64,000 bases of DNA from Spongiibacteraceae bacterium (GCA_028280715.1 JANQLG010000019.1:18430-82429), one strand, 5' to 3'. Shown: positions 12,666-21,606, counted from the stretch's first letter. Program-made: numbers and translations. The notes: a model not told the origin generated them from the letters alone.

Positions 12666-13229
12666 TTGAGGACTTCCGATGCAGGCGATAACGAGCTGGT
12701 CGCACTTATCATCACTCAGCAAGATGTATCGGCGTTTGGTGAATTGGTGCGCCGCCACCAGTCGCAGTTACGCAATTTCCTGCGCAAGTTGTCGGGCGAT
12801 ATTGAGCTTGCCGATGACTTGGCGCAGGATGCTTTTATGCATGCCTGGGACAAGCTGCATTCTTATAGTGGCAAAGGTTCTAGTGGCGAGGGTTCATTCA
12901 TTGGCTGGTTGCTCAAGGTCGCCTATACCACCTTTTTGCAATCCAAGCGTAAGTCAAATCGTTATGGTGAAATCTTGCAGCAAGTTGGTGAGGAACATAC
13001 ATCTCATATCGTGCAGGGGGCGGAAGAGATTACCGACCTGGATCGCTTCCTCGCAGTACTGACAGAAGAGCAGCGTGCAGTAATGATTTTGTCCTATGCC
13101 TGCGGGATGTCACACCGGGAAATCGGTCAAACCACGGATTTGCCTATAGGAACAGTCAAGTCCATTATTGCCAGAAGTAAAGAGAGAATCAGGGAACGAT
13201 TTGAGATCAATGATCATCAACATGGCTGA
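12666..13229 (+). CDS. ECF-type RNA polymerase sigma-70 factor
   Basis: The 187-residue protein has the sigma2 region (LVRRHQSQLRNFLRKLSGDIELADDLAQDAFMHAWDKL, about 25-62) and the sigma4 helix-turn-helix (LTEEQRAVMILSYACGMSHREIGQTTDLPIGTVKSIIARSKERI, about 130-175). There is no sigma3, as expected for the ECF group. The start is a TTG at 12666 preceded by TAAGG. No ATG lies before the sigma2 domain in frame. The next gene, a small membrane protein, overlaps its 3' end and may be the anti-sigma factor. The regulon is unknown. Confidence 0.92.
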   Translation: MRTSDAGDNELVALIITQQDVSAFGELVRRHQSQLRNFLRKLSGDIELADDLAQDAFMHAWDKLHSYSGKGSSGEGSFIGWLLKVAYTTFLQSKRKSNRYGEILQQVGEEHTSHIVQGAEEITDLDRFLAVLTEEQRAVMILSYACGMSHREIGQTTDLPIGTVKSIIARSKERIRERFEINDHQHG

Positions 13230-13572
13230 TAAAATGAAAGATGCCGAAGATTTGAAGCTCGAAGCTCTGTTCAAATCAGAGTCGATTGCCGATGCAGGTT
13301 TTAGTACTCGTATTGAAAAGCGGATGCGCCGACAGTTATTGATAAATCGCTTTGCGTTGCCGGTTGCAATACTTATCGGTGGACTGATTGCGTTTAAACC
13401 TATGATTGATTTGCTAAGCGCGTTTTCCCATTGGTTGGTGATATCGCCTGAGGCTGTCAGTAAATATGTTAGTTTGTTAGTGACACCCAATTTGTCGTCA
13501 ATGCCGCTCGTTTGGTTAGGCGGTTTGATTGTACTTGGCTTCGTTATGTTCCCACGTATGCTAGAAGACTAG
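13210..13572 (+). CDS. Small membrane protein, candidate anti-sigma factor
   Basis: The 120-residue protein has a charged N-terminal half (about 1-50, including FSTRIEKRMRRQLLINRF) followed by two membrane helices (about 53-70 and 95-112). It overlaps the upstream ECF sigma gene by 20 bases. Overlapping sigma and membrane genes usually code for a sigma/anti-sigma pair, and the N-terminal cytoplasmic part could bind the sigma factor. No ZAS zinc motif is present. ATG at 13210 is chosen; another at 13222 is possible, and the frame also extends upstream without a better site. Confidence 0.72.
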   Translation: MIINMADKMKDAEDLKLEALFKSESIADAGFSTRIEKRMRRQLLINRFALPVAILIGGLIAFKPMIDLLSAFSHWLVISPEAVSKYVSLLVTPNLSSMPLVWLGGLIVLGFVMFPRMLED

Positions 13573-13610
13573 ATTTCAGATATGCGTTTTTCATTGACCG
13601 GCAATTAACA

Positions 13611-14141
13611 ATGATCTTGCGAGATGCCACCGTTGCTGATCTCGAACTATTGCGCTATTGGGATCAACAGCCACATATTATTGCTGCCACTTTAGATGAT
13701 GACTGGCAGTGGGAGATTGAATTACCCAGGCATCCTGTTTGGCGAGAACAATTAATTGCCGAGAGTGAAGGTCGCCCCATCGGTTTTATCCAAATTATTA
13801 ATCCAAAACTTGAAGAAACTCATTATTGGGGAAACTGTTTAGCTGAGAACTGTTTAGCTGAAAACAAGGATGATGATTATCGCGCTATCGATATTTGGAT
13901 TGGCGAACCCGAAGACCTTGGTAAAGGTTATGGTACTAAGATGATGGAATTGGCGATTGTTCGTTGTTTCTCATGCGATACTGTGACATCAATTTTGGTA
14001 GACCCCATGCCATCGAATATTAAAGCTCGAGAGTTTTATGAAAAATTGGGTTTTGAATTTATTGAAAACCGCATACTGGGTGACGATGAAGATGAATGTG
14101 CGGTGTATCAGTTAACTCGCAAACAAGTCTGCGGTTCTTAA
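13611..14141 (+). CDS. GNAT acetyltransferase, aminoglycoside 6'-type-like
   Basis: The 176-residue product, read from ATG 13611, begins with ILRDATVADLELLRYWDQQPH. It contains IDIWIGEPEDLGKGYGTKMMELAI, which holds the acetyl-CoA-binding loop, and DPMPSNIKAREFYEKLGFEFI. This order matches the AAC(6')/Acetyltransf_8 group of GNAT enzymes. The group name does not prove drug resistance, because many members have metabolic substrates. An odd tandem duplication NCLAENCLAEN lies before the catalytic strand and is also visible in the DNA (13836-13865). The longer frame from 13512 is unlikely because it overlaps the preceding gene. Confidence 0.85.
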   Translation: MILRDATVADLELLRYWDQQPHIIAATLDDDWQWEIELPRHPVWREQLIAESEGRPIGFIQIINPKLEETHYWGNCLAENCLAENKDDDYRAIDIWIGEPEDLGKGYGTKMMELAIVRCFSCDTVTSILVDPMPSNIKAREFYEKLGFEFIENRILGDDEDECAVYQLTRKQVCGS

Positions 14142-14337
14142 TGTAAGCCTTTAGCAAAAAATATTTCTCACTAAGTCAGTTATTTCTCAATCATGAAACA
14201 TCATTGATTATCTGATGGTGGCACCTGCGACATCATGTCACATTCCTAAAACCTATCAACCCGATAGAATGCGCCCCAAAAATTGAGATGGCGGCAAGCT
14301 ATTTCAAATGATAAGCGTTAAATGACGAGGGCGAGCT

Positions 14338-16455
14338 ATGCGCAAAATACTGTTGTCGACCATGTTGTGTGTGTCGGCTGTAAGTTTAGTTTCTGTTGCT
14401 GAAGAGCAGTCAAAAGCCACATCACAATTAGAAATGGTAGTGGTTACCGCAACCAGGGAAGCGCGCAGCAAAATCGATATTCCAGAATCGGTTCATTCCT
14501 TTGATCAGCAAACTATCAATGCAGTTTCTCCCTCTCACCCCAGTGAAGTGTTAAATCGTGCTGCTGGTGTGCACATTAATAACCTGGGCGGTGAAGGGCA
14601 TATGACGGCGATTCGCCAACCCATTACCACGCGTGGTGTTTACTTGTTTTTGGAAGATGGTGTGCCCGTTCGTCCTTCCGGCTTTTTCAATCACAATGCC
14701 TTGTATGAAGTGAATATTCCACAGTCAGGGCAGTTAGAAGTCACTAAAGGGCCAGGCTCTGCACTGTATGGTAGCGATGCTATCGGCGGCATTATCAACT
14801 CCATTAGCCGCAAACCGCCTGAATCATCGGAAGCAATGATTAATCTTGAATTAGGCTCCTATGATTGGCGTAGGGCGTTGTTATCGGCGGGTACTACTCA
14901 TGGCAAGCATGGTATCAGCATTAACTTTAATGCTACTGATAATGAAGGTTATCGTGATGAAGCTGATTATAATCGCGAATCGCTCACGGGCCGTTGGGAT
15001 GTGGCGGTCAATGATCAGTTAAGTGTTAAAACTTTATTCTCCTACACCGAAGTAGATCAAAGTGGTGTGTCGAGCCTCGAAGAATTTGATTACAAAAATA
15101 ATACCAAGAAAAATCGCTTTCATGGTGATACCGGTTTTCGTGAAGTTGAAGCATTGCGTTTATCTTCAGAATTTTCCTGGGATATTAATGATGCGACATT
15201 GTTGACATTGACACCGTATTACAGGGATAACACAACGACTATGGTGCCATCCTGGATGGTGACCTATGACCCCAATGAGCGTGAGAGTAGTTTTCAATCC
15301 TATGGTTTATTGAGTAAATATCGGGTGAAGGCCACAGATGCTTTTCAGTGGATTGTTGGCTTGGATGTAGATTACTCGCCTTCTGAATATCAAGAAGAAG
15401 CGATTAATTTTAACCCTCTGGTTAATGATATTTATATCAGTTATACAGGGTTGGGAAATAAGAACTACGACTTTGATGCCGAGCAATTATCGATCTCGCC
15501 CTACCTGCACCTGGAGTGGCAGTTAACAGAAAAATTATTGGTGTCAGCTGGATTGCGTTACGACAATTATGATATCGATTACGACAGCAATCTTACCGAT
15601 AGCGATCCGACCAGTGTTTTCATTCCACAATTGGGTCGTCCTGTTACCCACTTGAGACCGGAAGATCAAACAGCCTCCTTCGAAGAACTCAGTCCAAAAA
15701 TAGGTTTGGTATATCAGTTGAATGATAAACACGTAACCTACGCTAACTATCGCCAGGCATTTTCCATTCCGTCAGTTGGCACATTGTTTCGTTCAGGCAC
15801 CACACAAAATACCGATGGGCTGGAACCCATCACGGCCGACAGTTATGAAATCGGCGTAAGAGGTGACGTTGCGTCCTGGTTATCCTATGAACTGGCGATT
15901 TATCACATGGAAATCAGTGACGATTTGGTCAGCGTAGTGAATGGCTTTGAACGTAATATTTTCAATGCCGGAGAAACTGAGCATTCTGGCATAGAAATAA
16001 GTATGAATGGCGCCATCAGCGATGAACTCTCTTACGCTATTGCCTTTACTAAAACCGAACAGGAGTACGACAGCTTTTCCTATACTTGCTGTTTCCCATC
16101 GCAGAACGTTGATGTAAGTGGTAACGATGTAGGTAAGGCGCCTGAAACGATAGCTAATGTCACACTGGCCTATGCGCCGTTGGCAGTACCTGGCCTTCGT
16201 TTAGAACTGGAGTGGGAACATTTAGGCGAATACTACACCGATGAAACAAATGATAATGAATATGACGGCCATGATCTTTATAACCTGCGAATTAATTATG
16301 ACGTCAATCAGCAGTGGGAAGTTTATACACGTATACAAAATATAACCGATGAATTGTATTCCACTTACACCTCAAATCAGGTAGGGCGTGATCAGGTGAG
16401 TTATCGTCCAGGACTTCCGCGTGCAGTATATGGCGGTGTCAGATATCGTTTTTGA
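14338..16455 (+). CDS. TonB-dependent outer-membrane receptor
   Basis: The 705-residue protein has a signal peptide (MRKILLSTMLCVSAVSLVSVAEE) and a TonB-box-like segment (LEMVVVTATRE). The plug domain contains LEVTKGPGSALYGSDAIGGIIN, and a 22-strand type barrel ends in the aromatic RAVYGGVRYRF. It imports a scarce ligand such as a siderophore or another metal chelate across the outer membrane, using TonB energy. A CC pair (YTCCFPSQ) occurs in an extracellular-loop region. A PepSY membrane protein follows after 71 bases, which suggests iron or metal-chelate uptake with inner-membrane reduction. The 196-base leader shows no convincing riboswitch and no good Fur box. Confidence 0.94.
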   Translation: MRKILLSTMLCVSAVSLVSVAEEQSKATSQLEMVVVTATREARSKIDIPESVHSFDQQTINAVSPSHPSEVLNRAAGVHINNLGGEGHMTAIRQPITTRGVYLFLEDGVPVRPSGFFNHNALYEVNIPQSGQLEVTKGPGSALYGSDAIGGIINSISRKPPESSEAMINLELGSYDWRRALLSAGTTHGKHGISINFNATDNEGYRDEADYNRESLTGRWDVAVNDQLSVKTLFSYTEVDQSGVSSLEEFDYKNNTKKNRFHGDTGFREVEALRLSSEFSWDINDATLLTLTPYYRDNTTTMVPSWMVTYDPNERESSFQSYGLLSKYRVKATDAFQWIVGLDVDYSPSEYQEEAINFNPLVNDIYISYTGLGNKNYDFDAEQLSISPYLHLEWQLTEKLLVSAGLRYDNYDIDYDSNLTDSDPTSVFIPQLGRPVTHLRPEDQTASFEELSPKIGLVYQLNDKHVTYANYRQAFSIPSVGTLFRSGTTQNTDGLEPITADSYEIGVRGDVASWLSYELAIYHMEISDDLVSVVNGFERNIFNAGETEHSGIEISMNGAISDELSYAIAFTKTEQEYDSFSYTCCFPSQNVDVSGNDVGKAPETIANVTLAYAPLAVPGLRLELEWEHLGEYYTDETNDNEYDGHDLYNLRINYDVNQQWEVYTRIQNITDELYSTYTSNQVGRDQVSYRPGLPRAVYGGVRYRF

Positions 16456-16484
16456 TGATTGGGATTCGAAAATAACTTGGGTAA

Positions 16485-16528
16485 TAAGTGACTAATAAGT
16501 AACTACTAAGTGATTACTAAGTGACTAT
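16485..16528 (+). repeat. Four 11-base tandem repeats before the PepSY gene
   Basis: Four near-identical units of the form TAAGTRAYTAH are stacked without gaps between the TonB receptor gene and the PepSY start codon. The last unit overlaps the start region. The unit is not a multiple of three relative to the spacing, so copy-number change would alter the distance from any upstream promoter or the start context. Confidence 0.9.
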
Positions 16529-18071
16529 GATGAATCGTTTTAAAGCCAATAGCATTCGCATATCAAGACAATTACATAATAGCTTGGCCTGGGTTGCTAT
16601 TGTGGCTTTACTGTTATTTGTGATTTCTGCTCTAACACATCCGCTCATGGTATGGACTGGCCCACAATCGGTAAAACCTTATCCGCCACGGATGACCACA
16701 TCCTCTGAGAGTATTGAGCAAGTCATAGCACATATTCAATCACTCCAAAACAGCGAGATTATTATTGGTAAAGTGGTTCCAACAGCACAAGGGCCGATGT
16801 TACAAGTTACTCACGACGCCAAGCAGCCACGCCAGTATTACCCATTAGATGAATCTGATAACAATAGTGAATACACCGATGAAGCGCAGGCTGTTTGGTT
16901 GGCGCATTATTATAGTGGGTCATCGGCAGCAGTGAACGCAATAACTTTTGTTAATGAGTTTTCATCGGAATATCCCTGGGTCAACCGTTTACTACCGGTT
17001 TACAAAGTAGAATTAGCTACCGACGATAATCTCACCTTATTTGTGCATACCGAAACCAATGCACTGGCTGCCATCAATAATGATTGGAAAAAACAACTGC
17101 AGACAGTTTTTCAATTATTTCATACCTGGACTTGGCTGGATGATTACCCCTGGTTAAGGGTCGGTTTAATCTCTGTGCTGTTGATCAGTTTACTGACAGT
17201 ATCTGGTGGAGGCTTGCTAATGCTGTTGTTTATCAAACGACGTCATGCACAGCCTTCCTCACGTTTTTTACATCGTAAATTGGCGTGGCTGGTGTTGTTG
17301 CCCTTTGCTGGCCTGTTGATCAGTGCGCTGTATCATTTATTGCAATATGAGTTGGTCGACGCGCCCGCGGGCATGCGCCTGGCTGACCCCATTTCGATTG
17401 CGAGTGTTAACACTACATTAGCTGATACAACATCAACCGACATCACCGAGCGGAGTCATTTAGCTATGCCTGAAGGGCTTGAGCTGAATAGCCTGACTTT
17501 GTTGCCCCACAATGACAAGTTATGGTTGCGCGCAAGTCTGGCAGGTGGTGAACAACCGCATTACGCTGAGCATCAACATGGTAATGAAGACCGAGCCATC
17601 AGGAACCGGCGTTTTGACGGGCAGGCTAGCGAAAGTGGCGCTTTATTTTTCGACCTGACTGCAAATCAGATGTTTAGCGAAGAGCCTGGTGAGGAATTGT
17701 CCGATAGAAAGTTGCTACAAGAAAAAGCCATGGATTATCTGCAAGTGGCTGATCCAGAGCATATTGATCTTACCTTGGTGAAACGTTTTGGTCCTAATTA
17801 TGATTTTCGCAACAAACGTTTGCCTGTTTGGCAGATAACGATTAACAATGGTGCTGAAGATATCGTATTTATTGATCCGGCCACGGGTATTCTGGTAGAG
17901 CATATCCGACCCGAGCAACAGCTTGAACGCTTTTCTTTTTCTTTCTTACATAAATGGAATTTTTTAGTGCCAATGATGGGGCGTGAATCGCGTGATATTG
18001 TCGTTGTTGTTTTTTTACTGTTATTAGCTACCTTTGGATTCTTGGGTATGAAAATGAAGCTGTCAAAATAA
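16527..18071 (+). CDS. PepSY-associated TM-helix protein
   Basis: The 514-residue product has the PepSY/PiuB-like layout. A first helix follows the ISRQLHNSLAWVAIVALLLFVIS opening, a long periplasmic region comes next, and two helices lie at about 210-235 and 250-275. After a second large periplasmic part there is a last helix near the C-terminus (IVVVVFLLLLATFGFLGM). Proteins of this type are thought to assist iron release or ferric-siderophore reduction beside TonB receptors. The gene follows such a receptor on the same strand. ATG at 16527 or 16530 is used; the frame also offers a GTG at 16521. No strong ribosome site is visible because repeats fill the space. Confidence 0.88.
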   Translation: MMNRFKANSIRISRQLHNSLAWVAIVALLLFVISALTHPLMVWTGPQSVKPYPPRMTTSSESIEQVIAHIQSLQNSEIIIGKVVPTAQGPMLQVTHDAKQPRQYYPLDESDNNSEYTDEAQAVWLAHYYSGSSAAVNAITFVNEFSSEYPWVNRLLPVYKVELATDDNLTLFVHTETNALAAINNDWKKQLQTVFQLFHTWTWLDDYPWLRVGLISVLLISLLTVSGGGLLMLLFIKRRHAQPSSRFLHRKLAWLVLLPFAGLLISALYHLLQYELVDAPAGMRLADPISIASVNTTLADTTSTDITERSHLAMPEGLELNSLTLLPHNDKLWLRASLAGGEQPHYAEHQHGNEDRAIRNRRFDGQASESGALFFDLTANQMFSEEPGEELSDRKLLQEKAMDYLQVADPEHIDLTLVKRFGPNYDFRNKRLPVWQITINNGAEDIVFIDPATGILVEHIRPEQQLERFSFSFLHKWNFLVPMMGRESRDIVVVVFLLLLATFGFLGMKMKLSK

Positions 18072-18084
18072 AGGTAGGACAGTA

Positions 18085-18133
18085 AAGTTACGATAATAAA
18101 AAGTGACGATAATAAAAAAGCTACGACAATAAA
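18085..18133 (+). repeat. Three 16-17 base tandem repeats downstream of PepSY gene
   Basis: Three units resembling AAGTTACGATAATAAA stand in tandem at 18085-18100, 18101-18116 and 18117-18133, just after the PepSY stop codon. The stretch is A-rich and has no coding frame of note. It is probably a decayed minisatellite. Confidence 0.75.
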
Positions 18134-18240
18134 AAGAGGCAAATAAAGAAGTGCTCTTTAGTTAAAAACACTTATCTTATAGACATAGAATAGTGTTTCG
18201 TTGGATAAGATTAATGAGCGGTGTTGAATAATGCCCGATA

Positions 18241-18405
18241 TTAGATAATACCCATTGTACCGGCCGCAATATTCAACCCACCCCATACATAGCAGACGGT
18301 GATCAACAAAGGGTCTGATTTCATTTTGATTAATTCGAGATGGTAGACAAGCCCTGTGACAATAAGAGCCGCGCCAAATAAAACGACAAGGATTGTGAGC
18401 AACAT
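18241..18405 (-). CDS. 54-residue double-helix membrane mini-protein
   Basis: The frame runs from ATG at 18405 to TAA at 18241 and was read directly from the sequence. Residues 1-20 form one hydrophobic helix (LLTILVVLFGAALIVTGLVY), a short charged link YHLELIKMKSD follows, and residues 33-54 form a second helix. It lies 110 bases after gbsR in the same direction as cydA-cydB-gbsR and could be the last member of that operon. It does not look like CydX, which has one helix and a Trp-rich start. Its function is unknown. The ribosome site is weak. Confidence 0.6.
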   Translation of the reverse strand: MLLTILVVLFGAALIVTGLVYHLELIKMKSDPLLITVCYVWGGLNIAAGTMGII

Positions 18406-18515
18406 ACTCAGTTTTCTCTATATATTATTTTTATAAATGGAGTTTTTATTGGCGCTAACCCTAACCCATTTGTTGGGTCAGGTAAAGTCTGGGAATAGTC
18501 ATGGACTACGTTTTT

Positions 18516-19073
18516 TTATTTGCTTTTCCCAGTAATTTTGTCGGTCATATCCAGCACTTTATTGACACCTGATCCGAGTTTAAAGAGTTGTTTTAGTCTC
18601 GACGTTTGCAAGGTTTGCATGTCATTACTCCAACTGACGATCAATTCCATTAAATCGTGCATGTCACGCATCCGTTGTAATGCGTAGCTGTTTTCGTGGG
18701 GCTCTTGCAATAGAGTGTTACGTAGCATGGAAAGTGTAGGATCAATTTCACGCTTGCGTCGTTCATCGATCAGTGTGCGGGCAATTTCCCAGATGTCATC
18801 GGGTGCTGTGTAATAATCCTTGCGATCACCGGGAATAGAGACACTGCGAAGAATATTCCAGGAGTTTAATTCCTTGATACCCATGCTGACATTTGAGCGC
18901 GAAAGACTCAGTGTTTCCGCAATTTGGTCAGCATTGAGGGGCGATTCAGCAATGAATAACAACGCATACATTTGCCCCACAGTTCGGTTAATTCCCCAGC
19001 GACTTCCCATCTCGCCAAAGTGTTGAATGAAAGAATAACTGGTGGGGTCTAATTCAATGTCAGATTGTTGCAT
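18516..19073 (-). CDS. GbsR/MarR-family transcriptional regulator
   Basis: The 185-residue protein has a winged helix-turn-helix (GSRWGINRTVGQMYALLFIAESPLNADQIAETLSLSRSNVSMGIKELNSW, about 22-72). A wing carries SIPGDRKDYY, and a helical C-terminal dimerisation region ends in LDMTDKITGK. This is the GbsR subgroup. It follows cydB by 64 bases on the same strand, so it probably controls the type bd oxidase genes. A palindrome just upstream of cydA (21545-21562) is a candidate operator. A decayed copy of the GbsR C-terminus lies at 24831-24970. Confidence 0.9.
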   Translation of the reverse strand: MQQSDIELDPTSYSFIQHFGEMGSRWGINRTVGQMYALLFIAESPLNADQIAETLSLSRSNVSMGIKELNSWNILRSVSIPGDRKDYYTAPDDIWEIARTLIDERRKREIDPTLSMLRNTLLQEPHENSYALQRMRDMHDLMELIVSWSNDMQTLQTSRLKQLFKLGSGVNKVLDMTDKITGKSK

Positions 19074-19137
19074 TCAGATTATCCAAAAAGATATTTGTGT
19101 TACGTGTTGTCGTTGTTCAATTTTAAAAATTTAGGTG

Positions 19138-20142
19138 TTAATAATAACGTAGTTCAGTGGCCTTGCCTCTGAATACCCAGTAGGCAAATACGGTATAAGC
19201 CAAAATCATGGGTACCACTATCACTGTGCCAGCTAAGATAAATTGCAATGATTCTGGTGCACTGGCTGCTTCCCAAATGGTCAGTTTATTCGGAACAATA
19301 TAGGGGTAGAAGCTAAAACCCAATGCGATAAAGCTCATCATGAAAATGCAAGCCACATAAAGTATCGGTAACCAACTTTTACGGTCATTGTGGCTGGTCA
19401 TGTGTTTTAGCAAGCGTTCATTAAAAAAGAAGGCCGCAAAGCATATCGCGGGAATAGGCAACACAAAGATAAAATAAGGTTGTTCAAACCAGCGTTGAAA
19501 GACCAGTGGGTTAACTAACGGGTTGACTAAAGAGACGGCCACAATACCTAACAGCGTAACTCTGCCGGCGAGTTTCGCCTGTTGTATCGCTTTTAGTTGC
19601 AACGCGTTTTCTGTTTTCATGATCAACCAGGCGGCGCCGATATAGCAGTAGGCAGCGGTTACGCCTGCTGCACTTAATAGAGAGAAAAATTGTCCCATAG
19701 CGCTTTGGTCAAAACCAATGACATATTGCCCCAACATATAACCCTGTGACAGGCTGGTAATTAATGAGCCTATTTTAAAGGTTCGATCCCACGCCAGTTT
19801 ATGATCGAGCGAAGCTTTGGCACGAAAGTCAAAGGCTACGCCTCGCAAAATCAAACCGATCAGCATGGTTGCTGCGGGAAGGTATAAGTGGAAAAACACC
19901 AAACTATGCGCGGCAGGGAAGGCAATTAACATCAACCCAACGGCTAACACTAACCAGGTTTCATTGGCATCCCAGAAGGGGCCAATAGAGGCGATCATAA
20001 TATCTCTATCGGTTTCGTTCGCCGTTTTCATTGGCATTAAAATACCGACGCCCAAATCGTAACCATCTAATAGTGCGTAGACTAGAACTGCCAAGCCCAT
20101 CAGGCCAAGAAAGATGACTGGAAGCCATGCTGCTTCATTCAT
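19138..20142 (-). CDS. cydB: Cytochrome bd ubiquinol oxidase subunit II
   Basis: The 334-residue hydrophobic protein has eight or more helices. It shows the CydB opening LPVIFLGLMGLAVLVYALLDGYDLGVGIL followed by ANETWLVLAVGLMLIAFPAA, both conserved in subunit II. With CydA it forms a quinol oxidase that reduces O2 to water without pumping protons. Its start codon overlaps the cydA stop by four bases. A length near 335 residues fits the cyanide-insensitive (CIO-type) branch. No cydX is visible after it; the next gene is gbsR. Confidence 0.95.
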   Translation of the reverse strand: MNEAAWLPVIFLGLMGLAVLVYALLDGYDLGVGILMPMKTANETDRDIMIASIGPFWDANETWLVLAVGLMLIAFPAAHSLVFFHLYLPAATMLIGLILRGVAFDFRAKASLDHKLAWDRTFKIGSLITSLSQGYMLGQYVIGFDQSAMGQFFSLLSAAGVTAAYCYIGAAWLIMKTENALQLKAIQQAKLAGRVTLLGIVAVSLVNPLVNPLVFQRWFEQPYFIFVLPIPAICFAAFFFNERLLKHMTSHNDRKSWLPILYVACIFMMSFIALGFSFYPYIVPNKLTIWEAASAPESLQFILAGTVIVVPMILAYTVFAYWVFRGKATELRYY

Positions 20143-21530
20143 GATGTTGCTCCTTTTGCGATGTCTACTGTTGGCTGGGTGAATCCCCCTTGCATAGTTG
20201 GACCGCGCAATTCAAATTCTTCGACAGTGACAGACTTTCTGGCCATTAACCGCAGCGTATGAATATAGGCCCATAATAACAATGCATAGACAGTGACATA
20301 CATAAATAGCGAATAACCGACATGCATTGGAGGGACCGTTGTAACAGCATCAGCAGTTTTTAATACACCGGTAACCAGCCAGGGTTGCCGTCCGATTTCC
20401 GTGACATACCAGCCAGCTAGGCTTGCAACCCAGCCCGAAAATGTCATCGCTTCTAACAGTCGCAGTAACCCATTGGGTAGTGTGGGCCGTTTTCGCATCA
20501 TAGCTATGCTCAACCATGCCGTTGCCCACATAAGCAGGCCTATCCCCACCATAATGCGAAAACCCCAAAACACCGGTGCTACTGGAGGATGATTACCCTC
20601 AAACTCGTTAAGTCCTTTAATCTCGCCATTCATGTCATGTGTTAGGATCAGACTTGCTGCTTTTGGAATACCAATCTCGTAGTGATTGGTTTGAGCTTCT
20701 TCATCAGGCAAAGCAAAAAGCAATAGCGGTGCACCGCGTTCGGTGTGCCATACACCTTCCATTGCTGCGACTTTGGCGGGCTGATGTTGAAAGGTATTGA
20801 GGCCGTGTAAGTCGCCAACAAAAACCTGCAGAGGGGCGAGGACGGCGGCGAGTACCAAACCGGTTTTCAGCGCTGCCTGCGGTGCCTTTTTGGTATCGCC
20901 AAGACGAATCCGATAGGCAGATAAACCTGCGATGAAAAAAGCGACAGTTAACCCGGAAGATAACAGCGTGTGAGTCAATCGGTAGGGAAAGGATGGATTA
21001 AAAATAACGTCCCACCAGCTGGTGGCATGGGCGACACCCTCTCGCATTTCAAAGCCGGCAGGGGTTTGCATCCAGGAATCCAGTGCCAGTATCCAAAAGG
21101 CCGATAAACTAGTGCCAATGCCGACCAGTAGTGTCGATAGGGTATGAATACGATTAGGTACACGGTTGATGCCGAATAACATAATGCCTAAAAAGGTTGC
21201 TTCCAGAAAAAACGCTGTCAGCACTTCGTAACCCAGCAATGGCCCTGCAATATTGCCTACTGTTTCCATATAGCCGGGCCAGTTAGTACCGAACTGGAAG
21301 GACATTGTGATACCACTCACCACACCCAGCGCAAAGGTAAGGGCGAAGACTTTTACCCAGAACCGGTAGGCGCGCATCCACATGGGGTGACCACTGAAAT
21401 TGCTGCGTAGCTTGAAATAACACAGCACCCAGCACAGCGCGATATTGATAGTCGGGAACAGGATATGGAAGCTGATATTAGCGGCAAATTGGAGGCGGGA
21501 TAGCAGTAGAGTATCAAGCATCAGATTCAC
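20139..21530 (-). CDS. cydA: Cytochrome bd ubiquinol oxidase subunit I (short Q-loop type)
   Basis: The 463-residue protein starts with LLSRLQFAANISFHILFPTINIALCW, which carries the N-terminal haem-ligand histidine. It contains GTNWPGYMETVGNIAGPLLGYE, PAKVAAMEGVWHTERGAP and GWYVTEIGRQPWLVTGVLKTADAV, the GRQPW signature of the quinol-oxidising domain. At 463 residues it has the short Q-loop of cyanide-insensitive oxidases rather than the E. coli long form. It is the first gene of cydA-cydB-gbsR. Just upstream lie two palindromes, TTTCAG-N6-CTGAAA (21545-21562) and GTCGAA-A-TTCGAC (21594-21606). Confidence 0.96.
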   Translation of the reverse strand: MNLMLDTLLLSRLQFAANISFHILFPTINIALCWVLCYFKLRSNFSGHPMWMRAYRFWVKVFALTFALGVVSGITMSFQFGTNWPGYMETVGNIAGPLLGYEVLTAFFLEATFLGIMLFGINRVPNRIHTLSTLLVGIGTSLSAFWILALDSWMQTPAGFEMREGVAHATSWWDVIFNPSFPYRLTHTLLSSGLTVAFFIAGLSAYRIRLGDTKKAPQAALKTGLVLAAVLAPLQVFVGDLHGLNTFQHQPAKVAAMEGVWHTERGAPLLLFALPDEEAQTNHYEIGIPKAASLILTHDMNGEIKGLNEFEGNHPPVAPVFWGFRIMVGIGLLMWATAWLSIAMMRKRPTLPNGLLRLLEAMTFSGWVASLAGWYVTEIGRQPWLVTGVLKTADAVTTVPPMHVGYSLFMYVTVYALLLWAYIHTLRLMARKSVTVEEFELRGPTMQGGFTQPTVDIAKGATS

Positions 21531-21544
21531 GAAAATATTTGTAA

Positions 21545-21606
21545 TTTCAGAAAATACTGAAAATTGTAAATATTTGTTCAGGTCGCGTCAATAGTCGAAA
21601 TTCGAC
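21545..21606. promoter_or_regulatory. Candidate cydAB operator palindromes
   Basis: TTTCAG-N6-CTGAAA at 21545-21562 begins 15 bases before the cydA start codon. A second perfect palindrome, GTCGAA-A-TTCGAC, lies at 21594-21606. Outer arms AAATATTTG also recur around the first one. A GbsR-type regulator is encoded in the same operon, so autoregulation through one of these sites is plausible but unproven. Confidence 0.4.

Noticed and set aside
14142..14337. Possible cobalamin riboswitch before the TonB receptor
   Set aside because: No B12-box-like motif or conserved core could be seen in the 196-base leader.
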